Positions 31,975 to 40,637 of a DNA stretch of 64,000 bases are shown here, piece after piece. The first letter of the stretch is position 1, and each line of letters begins with the position of its first letter. Made by a program: the position numbers and the translations under genes. Location of the stretch: assembly GCA_031771865.1 (NCBI GenBank), contig JASISA010000019.1, forward strand, positions 1,364,001 through 1,428,000. Reading direction: 5' to 3'. Below the pieces are notes generated by a model. It was not told where the DNA came from, did not search any database, and saw nothing but the letters and a program-made list of their open reading frames with translations. The stretch is from Nothophaeocryptopus gaeumannii. Taxonomy: Eukaryota; Ascomycota; Dothideomycetes; Mycosphaerellales; Mycosphaerellaceae.

Positions 31975-34524
31975 ATGGCAGGAGATCAGGAGCCAGCGCC
32001 AACTTCGATTGCAGACCGCATCGCAGCGTTAAAGCTGTCTACGCAAGCTGGCAGTATCCCTCTGCGAGCGCCACCAAGCTATGAACAGGCCACGAATGCC
32101 AGTTCCAATGGAGTCGCGAACGGTTCGACTTCGAATGTCCAAAGACCAAGGCCACCTCCACCTCCCAGGCCGAACAGAGCGCAGACCTCCAGTGTCCCGC
32201 CCGTAAACGATCAAATGCCCGCTGCAAATCGACCTGTTGGCAACCAGCCAGAAAGACCACCTTTGCCTGCCAGAACGTCAACTCAGTCCTCTCAAGCGTC
32301 ACAGCCGCCTCCACTGCCCTCGAGAACTCCATCAGAACGTCCAACTCCGTCACTTCCTCCAAGAAGACCTTCAGAAGCTCCTTCTCAATCAGACTGGCAG
32401 CTCAGTCGAAGGAATTCCAATGAATCCGTCAGCTCTGTGGCGACTGGTCGATCCTCGATATCTGGTATTTCGAATGCCACCTCCCTTACCTCTCCAAGTG
32501 GCGAGCGCTTCAAGATTCGAGCTCCCGATTATGATGCCTCAGCCCTTCCAGCCCTTCCTCCGAAGCGGACTAAAGAAGAGGTCGATGCAGCTCACAAGAA
32601 GTACAATGGACCAGCACGTCCATTGAGAGGGGTCAGATCTGCTTCTACTCCCAAAGTTGCCCAGATCCAGCAGGGTACGACTCCACCCCCCATGCCTGTC
32701 CGACAGCCTGTCGTCCAGCCACCTGCCCTACCTGGGAGAACGAAATCCATCCCTGTGGAACCTCGACAGACTGTGCCTCCTGCTCAACCAGCGAGAGCGC
32801 AGCCACCACCTCCCCCTGCGAGACAACAAGCTCCACCACCTCCACGGGCTGATACAATATCTCCGCCACGGCCTAGGCCATCTGCTTTGTCGTATGGCTT
32901 CAACAATAAAGCTGACCAATCGAATGGACAACCTTCCCCAGCACCACAAATCAATGGAGCGCCGCCGCCTATACCGAATGGATCGAAGCCAGATCTGGCA
33001 GCCCTGCAGGCGTCAAAGCCGAAGCTGAATGGAAACAGTCCGGCGCCTGTGGCGGCGCCTGCCCCGACTTCTGGGCCCATTGCCATCACATCGTATGCTC
33101 AGTTCTCACAGATACTGTCCTCGCATCGGATCGTCATGAGCGACTTCTATGCGGACTGGTGCGGTCCGTGTCGACAGTTTGCACCAGACTACGAACGTAT
33201 TGCAAAAGAGTACTCTCGGGCCAACCAGATCGCCTTTATCAAGATCAATACAGACCACAACAAGGATATCGCTCAAACATATGGCATCCAATGCTGGCCG
33301 ACACTCATCATCTTTGAAGGTGGGAACCAAGTGGACAAGTGTGAGGGCTCTAGCGAGGGTTGGGTCACTAATTATATCGAGGAATTGGCATCGAGAAATA
33401 ACGTCTCTTTGTCAGCACCTGTCGCTAGGCCCGCTGCAAGTGCCGCACCTGCTCCAGTCGGGGGAGCTTGCCTCCACTGTCGAGATTTCTCTGGTCCGGA
33501 CAACCATGCTGCGAGGTTTCCGCGCCAATCAATTCCATCATACGATGTGGGCTGGCTCGCGCAGCAGCTCACAGCTCCATTTCATTCACCCACCGACAAA
33601 GCTCGAGCACTCTTCACCTGGCTGCATCACAACATTGCTTATGATACCGTCGCCTTTTTCGGTAACAATGTACGTCCGTCGACTCCTCAAGGTACGCTGC
33701 AGACTGGATTGGCTGTGTGCGAGGGTTATGCTGGACTTTTCACCGCACTGGCAGTAAAGAGCGGCCTCGAATCAATTGTTGTCGGCGGCCATGGCAAGGG
33801 CTTCGGTCACTCAGAGATAGCCCCTGGGTCACCTGCTCCTCCACGCAATGCGACTGGTCACGCTTGGAATGCAGTGAAGATTGACAACGGCGAATGGAAG
33901 CTTCTTGATGCTTGCTGGGGTGCAGGTCACCTTGGCGCCAACCAGCAATACAACAAAAGTTTTGCTCCGGAGCGGTTCACACAGACCAATAACGACTTTG
34001 GCCTGGATCATTTCCCGGAAGACAGCAGCAAGCAATTCCGTACCGATGGCAGGAGAGTGACGTGGGAGGAATATATCTTGGGCAATAAGGATGGCTGCGG
34101 TGCCCATTTCTTCGGCGGATTCGTGAGCGAGGAAGGTTTGGACAAGACGAGCTTCAAGCCTGCAAATGGGAGAATTGTGCCCTCCCAGCAACCTGGCCCC
34201 ACCATGCGGTTCTCTTTTCAGAAAATATGTCCCCATTGGGATCCTATACGAAATGGGAAAGGTCCTCCATATCTGTTCGTACTGCATCTAGATGCTCTGG
34301 AGGGAAGTGGCAGAGACTATGTGCCTTTCGAAACCAACGGATCAGTCTGGTGGTGCGACGTTCCCATTCAGGATCTAGGCAGGCCAGGGCAGAAAGCTAT
34401 GATCGGTGTCCTGAAGACTTTTGGACCTAAGGATGGGCGCGGACTGTCTGTTGAGGACTACAAGAGGCGGAAAGGCACCTGCGGATGGAGCTCTGGCTTC
34501 GTTTGTCAGTGGGAGATAGCTTGA
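31975..34524 (+). CDS. Thioredoxin-transglutaminase fusion with proline-rich N-terminus
   Basis: A single exon of 849 aa from the ATG at 31975 (CTACCATGG context). Residues 1-370 are disordered and Pro-rich with many PxxP runs (RPRPPPPPRP, PPPLPSRTPS), typical ligands of SH3 and EVH domains. Residues about 375-475 form a thioredoxin domain: DFYADWCGPCRQFAPDY with an intact CGPC redox pair, FIKINTDHN, and the cis-proline in QCWPTLIIF. Residues about 495-849 are a transglutaminase-like domain: ARALFTWLHHNIAYDT, GLAVCEGYAGLFTALA (nucleophile Cys), GHAWNAVKI (His), WKLLDACWGAG (Asp). The C-terminal part resembles the domain of Cyk3, a cytokinesis protein. The triad looks complete, so an active enzyme is possible. 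A role at actin or septation sites is an inference from the PxxP and Cyk3 likeness. Confidence 0.88.
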   Translation: MAGDQEPAPTSIADRIAALKLSTQAGSIPLRAPPSYEQATNASSNGVANGSTSNVQRPRPPPPPRPNRAQTSSVPPVNDQMPAANRPVGNQPERPPLPARTSTQSSQASQPPPLPSRTPSERPTPSLPPRRPSEAPSQSDWQLSRRNSNESVSSVATGRSSISGISNATSLTSPSGERFKIRAPDYDASALPALPPKRTKEEVDAAHKKYNGPARPLRGVRSASTPKVAQIQQGTTPPPMPVRQPVVQPPALPGRTKSIPVEPRQTVPPAQPARAQPPPPPARQQAPPPPRADTISPPRPRPSALSYGFNNKADQSNGQPSPAPQINGAPPPIPNGSKPDLAALQASKPKLNGNSPAPVAAPAPTSGPIAITSYAQFSQILSSHRIVMSDFYADWCGPCRQFAPDYERIAKEYSRANQIAFIKINTDHNKDIAQTYGIQCWPTLIIFEGGNQVDKCEGSSEGWVTNYIEELASRNNVSLSAPVARPAASAAPAPVGGACLHCRDFSGPDNHAARFPRQSIPSYDVGWLAQQLTAPFHSPTDKARALFTWLHHNIAYDTVAFFGNNVRPSTPQGTLQTGLAVCEGYAGLFTALAVKSGLESIVVGGHGKGFGHSEIAPGSPAPPRNATGHAWNAVKIDNGEWKLLDACWGAGHLGANQQYNKSFAPERFTQTNNDFGLDHFPEDSSKQFRTDGRRVTWEEYILGNKDGCGAHFFGGFVSEEGLDKTSFKPANGRIVPSQQPGPTMRFSFQKICPHWDPIRNGKGPPYLFVLHLDALEGSGRDYVPFETNGSVWWCDVPIQDLGRPGQKAMIGVLKTFGPKDGRGLSVEDYKRRKGTCGWSSGFVCQWEIA

Positions 34525-34867
34525 GTGATCTGGTGTTACCCTGAGATGTTGTACAAGTATTTAATGGAAAGGCCGAGCTAGGGACCTGCGGATGTGCATT
34601 ATAGTGGCGTCCCGCATTGGGTTTCCTACTGCATCAATACGTATGAACTGTTTAATGAATCTTTGGCCTTCTCGCCACCCACACCCACGTGGCTTTCAAT
34701 CCCATTCCTCGCTCCTTTCAGCTCGTCTTGTTTTTCTGGCGCATGCGCGTGCGTGATCGCTCTGGCATCTGCAAGTCATTGCATATCTTCCGCCCTAACT
34801 GCCAGCCCTTTGAGCGATATCTGCCGCGACTTCACTACGGGTCGTCTTCTGCGGTCGTCCGCTCTGC
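34525..34867. other. Convergent 3' region
   Basis: This lies between the stop of the fusion gene and the stop of LSM3. It should hold both 3' UTRs. I see no other feature. Confidence 0.5.
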
Positions 34868-35279
34868 TCACTGCTGTGGACTGATCAAGACCACACTATC
34901 GCCTATCCCATAATCAGCTCCACGTCCACACACGTTCCTTGAAATGTTATATCAACCTCTCACAAACAACATCTCACTCTGCTTTTTCACCGTCCTCACA
35001 TTCTCCTCATCTTCCTCATCCACCACATACACCGTCTCCGTTACGTCGCCTAGTACCAAGTTGCAATGGCTATCGTATGCCTATCATCTCCCACATCAGC
35101 ATTCTGTCCGTTGTCCTTCAAACTCTTTGAAATGCGTATGGGTGTTGACTGACGTGTAATCGACCTTGCAGTTCGCGATCTCCTCGTAATTTTACGAAGA
35201 CGATTTCGTTGAGGGAGAGGCGGACGAGATCGAGGGGTTCGTTTACCGGGTTTGCGCCGGTGTCTTCGGTGTCGGCCAT
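34868..35279 (-). CDS. LSM3: U6 snRNA-associated Sm-like protein LSm3
   Basis: A 94-aa Sm-fold protein assembled from three small exons: 35279-35154, 35080-34957 and 34902-34868. It starts MADTEDTGANPVNEPLDLVR and continues LSLNEIVFVKLRGDRELQGRLH|AYDSHCNLVLGDV (Sm1 motif across the first splice). Sm2 is SEMLFVRG|DSVVLISPQQ across the second splice. The introns are 73 and 54 nt with weak donors GTCAGT and GTTGAT but proper TAG acceptors; both splices restore the family reading exactly. LSm3 belongs to LSm1-7 (cytoplasmic mRNA decapping) and LSm2-8 (nuclear U6 snRNP). Its start is 226 bp from the divergent PPR-like gene. Confidence 0.95.
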
Positions 35280-35505
35280 GGCATGTGGTGGAAAGATGGA
35301 GCTAGAGTGAGTTCAAGAGCTGGAGTTGAGGTCGCAAAGTCGCGAGGTCTTGGCACAGAAGTTCTGCCTCAGGTTTGAACGTTCTTCCGAGATACCGCCA
35401 GACAAATCCGCAGTGGGGATGAGCAGTTGCACCACCACTGCTCGTTGAGAGGGTACGAAATAGCATTAGGTTGAAAGCCAGCATTGAGCGTCTCTTTTAT
35501 TCCAG

Positions 35506-38007
35506 ATGATCATTCACGCGACTTTTCCTTCAACCACAAGCACATGTTCTCCGATTCGCGACCTTCGGCAAACTCCGAACACTCCCGCGGACAAAACGCG
35601 CCGGCAACGTGTAGTTTGGACCTGGTCGTGTGAGCTCCGCGAATGTACCGTTCCATCCCCATGGGCAAGTAAAGGACGCCGGCGCGATTCGTGGATGTCC
35701 GTGTTGCTTGCCCGCCTGGGGCAGCGAGAGTCGAAGAGTGTCGCACAAACATTCTGGTATTTTGGAAAGAGGAGGGAATTGGGAGGTCAGGAGTGGGTAT
35801 GCGCGGAGTGCCAAGCCAAGAGGAGGAGGGGAGGGCAGAGGAGATTGTATGGCGATGATGCGGATGGAAAGCCGGGATTTGGTGGACGTGGTAGTCGTGA
35901 GAGATACGAGAACGGGAGCAGTATAAGATGGAAGCCAACGACACAAATAAGAGCACGGCAGCGAGATGAGGTTGATACGTTTGGGCTGGAGACAGACGAC
36001 ATGGATGATGCAGAACAAGAGCCATCGAAGCCACCTTTGAACAGACGACCAACTGGCGCGTACGGAGCACAGGTTTCAAGAGGATCATCTGGAAAGCAGG
36101 GCCCTGCCGTTGATTGGAAGTTTTTCGAGGATGCCGAGCAAGCAGATGAAGATGCTACTGAGTCAAACGAGGAGCCAGCACAACCCCCCGGAGAGGCCAA
36201 AGATGAAGGCGATGTTACGAGACCATCCATATCAGAAGACTCTCTGCTGGATATCGACTACAAACGGGAGCTCCCAATTGCTCTTACGAGGCGAGAAGCT
36301 GACCTCACCGTACGCTGTCTCTTTGCAGCATGGAGAGCTAACGATCTCGATTTTATTTCTTCTATACCTGCCAGAGTGTTCCGCGATATTCTACAGCTGC
36401 TGGAGCCAAGCAACTTTGTGGCTAAGCTGGCAAGTGCTCACGTTGAGCTAAGTTCTGCGATGGTGGAGTCGATGCATATCGCACCGATGAGAGAAGCGGC
36501 GTTTGAGTACACTATGATTCTTCGACGAGTGTTGAATATGCGTCGCGCTGCTGGAGCGGAACTCGGCTTAGACGATTATGCGATCCTGCTCCGATCTGCC
36601 CGCGATCTGGGAAGTCACAAAATGGCCAAAGACATCTGGGACACACTCTTCAAGGACGGCCACAATCCCAATACAGAGTGCTACAACTACTTCATGGCGA
36701 GTGCCGTATGGAATGGTGTTCATTCGGCGGGTTCCCGACAGAAAATCCGTGTCGTCCCCATGCACGTGCTTGCAAGGAACATAGAAGTTCGTCCAGGGAC
36801 GAACTACGGTAGAACGACGCTGAAGCGGTATAGAAACTATCTGGTTGGAGAGAAAGGTGTGCGAGACACAACCATGCACATATTTAACGAAATGCTGGCA
36901 CATGGTGCCATCGCTGACGCCGAGAGCTTTCGCATTCTGATCGTTGCTTGCGCGCGCGAAGGTGATATGAAGACCGTGACGGCCGTCCTGAAGAAAGCCT
37001 GGGATATCGACGTCGCAGCGCTTTTGTCCGGGCAGGATGAAGCAACGATCATACCAAAGCCCCTTCCAGCACATTCGTTACTTCAACCCGGCAAGAGCCT
37101 GCTGTTCGCTCTTGCACACGCGTACGGTATCAACAACGATATCCCGAGCGCTCTTCGTGTTGTTGATTTCGTTGCGCGGCACTTCAAGCTCGAGATATCT
37201 CGGGCAGTCTGGGCCCAGCTTTTCGAGTGGACTTTTGTGCTATCGATCAAGCGATTCAATGACACCGGTCACCGGAAAGGGACCAGAGCCGGAGACCTGC
37301 CACCAAGGACTTTGGACAATCTCTGGAACACAATGACTGGCGAACCATATTTGATCCAGCCCACGATGGGAATGTACAATCAGCTCATTGCAATGCGATT
37401 TCGCCAACGCATGACCCCACAATTAATGTCCGCGATGAACGAAGCACTTCCGTTAGATCAGCGACATGTTCTGGAGGTCAGAGCATCGCGTGGTCGTCTC
37501 ATACATCTACTCAACGTTCAAAGAAGAGGCAAGTTAATGTCTTCGGTTGACACGGTCGAGAATGCACGACATGAATGGGAGTATAATGATCTTATACGTC
37601 AACGGAACAGATACTGGCTACGTCGTTGGGTTCGTCTGCTGCTTGGCTCATACAGCCATCGCTATAGGGACGACGATCAGTCGGAGTACCTTTTACGAGC
37701 CATTCCACCGTTTCTGTGGGATTGGCGGGCGTTTGCGCCTCGCAAAGTTCAATACGAGATCCCCACAGGCTGGATCGAATTTGACCTGAAATCGGCTGAG
37801 ACTGTAGAGCGGAGGCGAAGGACGAGAGCAGCAATGGAACAATCCGAGAGGATTATGGTTAAAGATTCCAGACGTTATGTCGGCCACGACTGGGTGAAGG
37901 GGTATGTTGAAGACCAAAGCACGATCAACAGACGCTGGGAACGTCGGAAGAAGCGAGCAGAGGAGCACGGCGGTCGGGCTAGTAAGGCATTGCGTCAAGG
38001 CATTTGA
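35506..38007 (+). CDS. PPR-like mitochondrial RNA-binding or translation factor (probable)
   Basis: A single exon of 833 aa. The N-terminus is Arg/Ser/Thr-rich with few acidic residues (RDLRQTPNTPADKTRRQR), compatible with mitochondrial import. The middle part (residues about 250-620) has paired helices of pentatricopeptide style: LDDYAILLRSARDLGSHKMAKDIW, then NTECYNYFMASAVWNG, AESFRILIVACAREGDMKTV, FALAHAYGINNDIPSALRVV. The C-terminal 150 residues are strongly basic (RRWVRLLLGSYSHRYR, RRWERRKKRAEEH). This layout resembles fungal factors for expression of mitochondrial genes (ATPase-expression type), but I cannot name the target. A later ATG (MSVLLARLG, residue about 63) is an alternative start. 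The frame is unbroken and the gene is surely real. Confidence 0.8.
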   Translation: MIIHATFPSTTSTCSPIRDLRQTPNTPADKTRRQRVVWTWSCELRECTVPSPWASKGRRRDSWMSVLLARLGQRESKSVAQTFWYFGKRRELGGQEWVCAECQAKRRRGGQRRLYGDDADGKPGFGGRGSRERYENGSSIRWKPTTQIRARQRDEVDTFGLETDDMDDAEQEPSKPPLNRRPTGAYGAQVSRGSSGKQGPAVDWKFFEDAEQADEDATESNEEPAQPPGEAKDEGDVTRPSISEDSLLDIDYKRELPIALTRREADLTVRCLFAAWRANDLDFISSIPARVFRDILQLLEPSNFVAKLASAHVELSSAMVESMHIAPMREAAFEYTMILRRVLNMRRAAGAELGLDDYAILLRSARDLGSHKMAKDIWDTLFKDGHNPNTECYNYFMASAVWNGVHSAGSRQKIRVVPMHVLARNIEVRPGTNYGRTTLKRYRNYLVGEKGVRDTTMHIFNEMLAHGAIADAESFRILIVACAREGDMKTVTAVLKKAWDIDVAALLSGQDEATIIPKPLPAHSLLQPGKSLLFALAHAYGINNDIPSALRVVDFVARHFKLEISRAVWAQLFEWTFVLSIKRFNDTGHRKGTRAGDLPPRTLDNLWNTMTGEPYLIQPTMGMYNQLIAMRFRQRMTPQLMSAMNEALPLDQRHVLEVRASRGRLIHLLNVQRRGKLMSSVDTVENARHEWEYNDLIRQRNRYWLRRWVRLLLGSYSHRYRDDDQSEYLLRAIPPFLWDWRAFAPRKVQYEIPTGWIEFDLKSAETVERRRRTRAAMEQSERIMVKDSRRYVGHDWVKGYVEDQSTINRRWERRKKRAEEHGGRASKALRQGI

Positions 38008-38504
38008 ACGGCGCGACTTGACTTGAGATGCCACAGCCGTCGAAAGAGGTGTAGCGTTTAGTGTCACAGAACCTTGTTTATATTATTGTAGAAAACGAGT
38101 GAGATATGGTGGTCGAGGCCTTAGATGAAAAGGGCTGCGTCTAAATTTAATAAGCTCGAGTCCAAGCTTTCGGCTAAAATTTCAAGCATTTCTTCGCGTG
38201 GCACCTTCCTGGTAGAACTACGGATCCACAACAACCTCACCATCTTGACGACACCATCACGCGCGCCGACCGACTGTCTTTCTCCCCACACTCTCTCCAT
38301 ATTCTTCTTCTTCGCCGGCGCCTGATGAGATCCTCATTGGTAGCATATTGCTCGTCCACAGCATATCTTGAGTCTATCGCCGCTTCCGAGGCTTCGAGTA
38401 CACCCCTAGCCTCAACGCTCCCTTGGCGATACTCACTTTGTCAAGTCTAGCCCAAGCTCTCGGCGTAACAGCAGTACGCTGATGTCTGCGATCCGCCTTC
38501 CAAG
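38008..38504. other. Intergenic
   Basis: This stretch is the 3' region of the PPR-like gene and the promoter and leader of the CorA-type gene. Pyrimidine-rich sequence at 38270-38315 suits a fungal promoter. No gene is seen. Confidence 0.5.
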
Positions 38505-40463
38505 ATGACCTCGGCAGGACGCGACTTCGCAAGCCCAGATCGCGCTCCGACGTTGGTGCTCTCCCCATCGACAAATGAGGATCGGGGCAGGACCCCGACA
38601 AGTAGGCCCGTTCAGAGTCCTGTTTCTCCAGCTGCGCCATCGGATCAACCTGGTCTGCAGAGAACGAGTACTGGAGCTTCCCGACTGTCCGTACCAGCGT
38701 CGATTGCGTCCACCGCGAGGTACAGAAAACCTTCCCGGACGGCCACAGTCACTACCTACCGCGAGCAGCAAAACGCCACTGAGAATGAGAACTTTCAGCC
38801 GGGAGCAGAGCCTGGTGTCGACACTTCGGCAGACGATGATCAGATCCCGGCCCATTTGACGAATCTCAAAGCTGAATGCGATATCAATATCATTGATTTT
38901 TCAGATGAGAATGTGCACCGCGCCAAGTGCGACAATGAAGGCCTGGCCGCCTGTCTAGACATTCCACGAACAGAGGATTTACCCTGCCGATGGATATCGG
39001 TGAACGGCTTGAGTTGGGATGTCATTCGCATTCTCGGAAACAAGTACCATTTACATCGACTGGCTATCGAGGATCTGATACACACCAAGACGCGCACGAA
39101 AGTCGACTGGTATGCGGACCACGCCTTTATTGTGCTCACTCTCCAGAAGCTTGTTAAATTGCACCAGCATAAGGGCTCGCATGACAAGTGCACTTGCGGC
39201 GGGGATACCACACAGAAGGACGATGACGAGATAAACGAGAAATTCGAAGCTTATAGCCAGAAGCGCCGCGGTGGCTGGTGGAAGCTGCTCCATTGGTTCA
39301 TGCCGCCCAAGCCAGATGTCTTGCCTCGATACCTGGATCGTGACCGCGACGGCAAGGTAGACGAATACGTCAGCGCTCACAGTGGTGTATCGGAAGAGAC
39401 TCCAATCAAGCCCATTCGAACGCTTCATCGTTATGAGAGCGCGCAAATCCCAGAGCACACGGCATGGATGGAGAGACACAGCGCGCTATCGCAGGAGGAT
39501 TTGGCGGTGTCTGTGGAGCAGGTCTCGGTCTTCCTGCTCTCCGACAACTCTGTGATCTCTTTCTTTGAGCACTCCGCGGAGGACGTCGAAACGCCCATTC
39601 TGGAACGTCTTCATAGTAAAGAGACTATCCTAAGACGTAGCTGCGACGCTTCACTGCTCACACAAGCGATCATCGATGCCATTGTGGACTTGGCGGCGCC
39701 GGTTCGGGATGCATACAACACAGCACGAAAAGAGCTGCAGATCGACGCCATGACCAACCCTAATATCAAGACATCACGATCGCTGCATATCTTTGGAGAG
39801 GAGGTCGACATGCTGCAGAATCTTTTTAAGCCAATCGTTCACCTTGTCAACGCCCTCCGCGACCACAATTCAGAGAGCCCTGCGGCGAACCTACTACCTG
39901 AGCTCACTTCCAATAATGGCGCCGTGAACGACTCCAAGCCTAGACCTAAGGATGATAGGAACCAACGAGATCGCGAAGGAGCTCCTGCGGCAATCCGAAA
40001 GTTTTCCGATTTCAGGCGAATTGCGCTGACACGAGCTGTGAACGTTTCGAGCGTATCCATCACACCTTTGGCTCATACTTACTTCGGAGACGTGCTGGAC
40101 CATTGTATCACCATGATCTCAGCATTGGAGCAGATGGACGCCTCGGCGAACAACATATCAACATTGATCTTCAACACCGTTGGAGCCAAGACAAACAGCT
40201 TCATGTATATTCTTGCTGTGGTTACGGTATTCTTCGCGCCTTTGACCTTTATCAGCGGATATTTTGGCATGAACTTTGCAAAAGGTGGAGGTCTCGCTCA
40301 TCCATTCGGCTTCTTTTGGGTGGTGGCGGTGCCTAGCTTGGTGGGCTTCATGTTGCTCGTCTTTGGGGTGATGCTTTGGGATAATGTTCGTGACTTCTTC
40401 GCAAGGCGTGGCATTAAAGCGAGATGGCATATGAAGAGGCCGCATCGGCCTCGTCGGAGCTAA
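38505..40463 (+). CDS. CorA-family Mg2+ transporter
   Basis: A single exon of 652 aa. A Ser/Pro/Thr-rich disordered N-terminus of about 115 residues precedes a CorA cytosolic domain (CRWISVNGLSWDVIRILGNK, HRLAIEDLIHTKTRTKVDWY). Two C-terminal membrane helices flank the signature: FMYILAVVTVFFAPLTFISG, then YFGMNF (GMN motif), then FFWVVAVPSLVGFMLLVFGV. The protein forms pentameric divalent-cation channels, here probably at the plasma membrane as with yeast Alr1, given the long N-terminus. The cytosolic domain has an insert at residues about 218-300 with a His/Cys-rich run (HQHKGSHDKCTCGG) and an EF-hand-like loop (DRDRDGKVDEYV). The gene converges on the GMC oxidoreductase. Confidence 0.92.
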   Translation: MTSAGRDFASPDRAPTLVLSPSTNEDRGRTPTSRPVQSPVSPAAPSDQPGLQRTSTGASRLSVPASIASTARYRKPSRTATVTTYREQQNATENENFQPGAEPGVDTSADDDQIPAHLTNLKAECDINIIDFSDENVHRAKCDNEGLAACLDIPRTEDLPCRWISVNGLSWDVIRILGNKYHLHRLAIEDLIHTKTRTKVDWYADHAFIVLTLQKLVKLHQHKGSHDKCTCGGDTTQKDDDEINEKFEAYSQKRRGGWWKLLHWFMPPKPDVLPRYLDRDRDGKVDEYVSAHSGVSEETPIKPIRTLHRYESAQIPEHTAWMERHSALSQEDLAVSVEQVSVFLLSDNSVISFFEHSAEDVETPILERLHSKETILRRSCDASLLTQAIIDAIVDLAAPVRDAYNTARKELQIDAMTNPNIKTSRSLHIFGEEVDMLQNLFKPIVHLVNALRDHNSESPAANLLPELTSNNGAVNDSKPRPKDDRNQRDREGAPAAIRKFSDFRRIALTRAVNVSSVSITPLAHTYFGDVLDHCITMISALEQMDASANNISTLIFNTVGAKTNSFMYILAVVTVFFAPLTFISGYFGMNFAKGGGLAHPFGFFWVVAVPSLVGFMLLVFGVMLWDNVRDFFARRGIKARWHMKRPHRPRRS

Positions 40464-40637
40464 TGTGTGTACTTCAAATACCTGAGTTACTTTTTCGGTT
40501 ACTGGATCAATACGGCAGATTAATGAGATACCAGACCCTCCTACACAGTCGTAGTCTAGATGCACGAGAGAAGCATGACGGGAGAAATCGACAGAACTAT
40601 TCAATTCCATCCTATGTATGCTGTCATCATCATCCCC

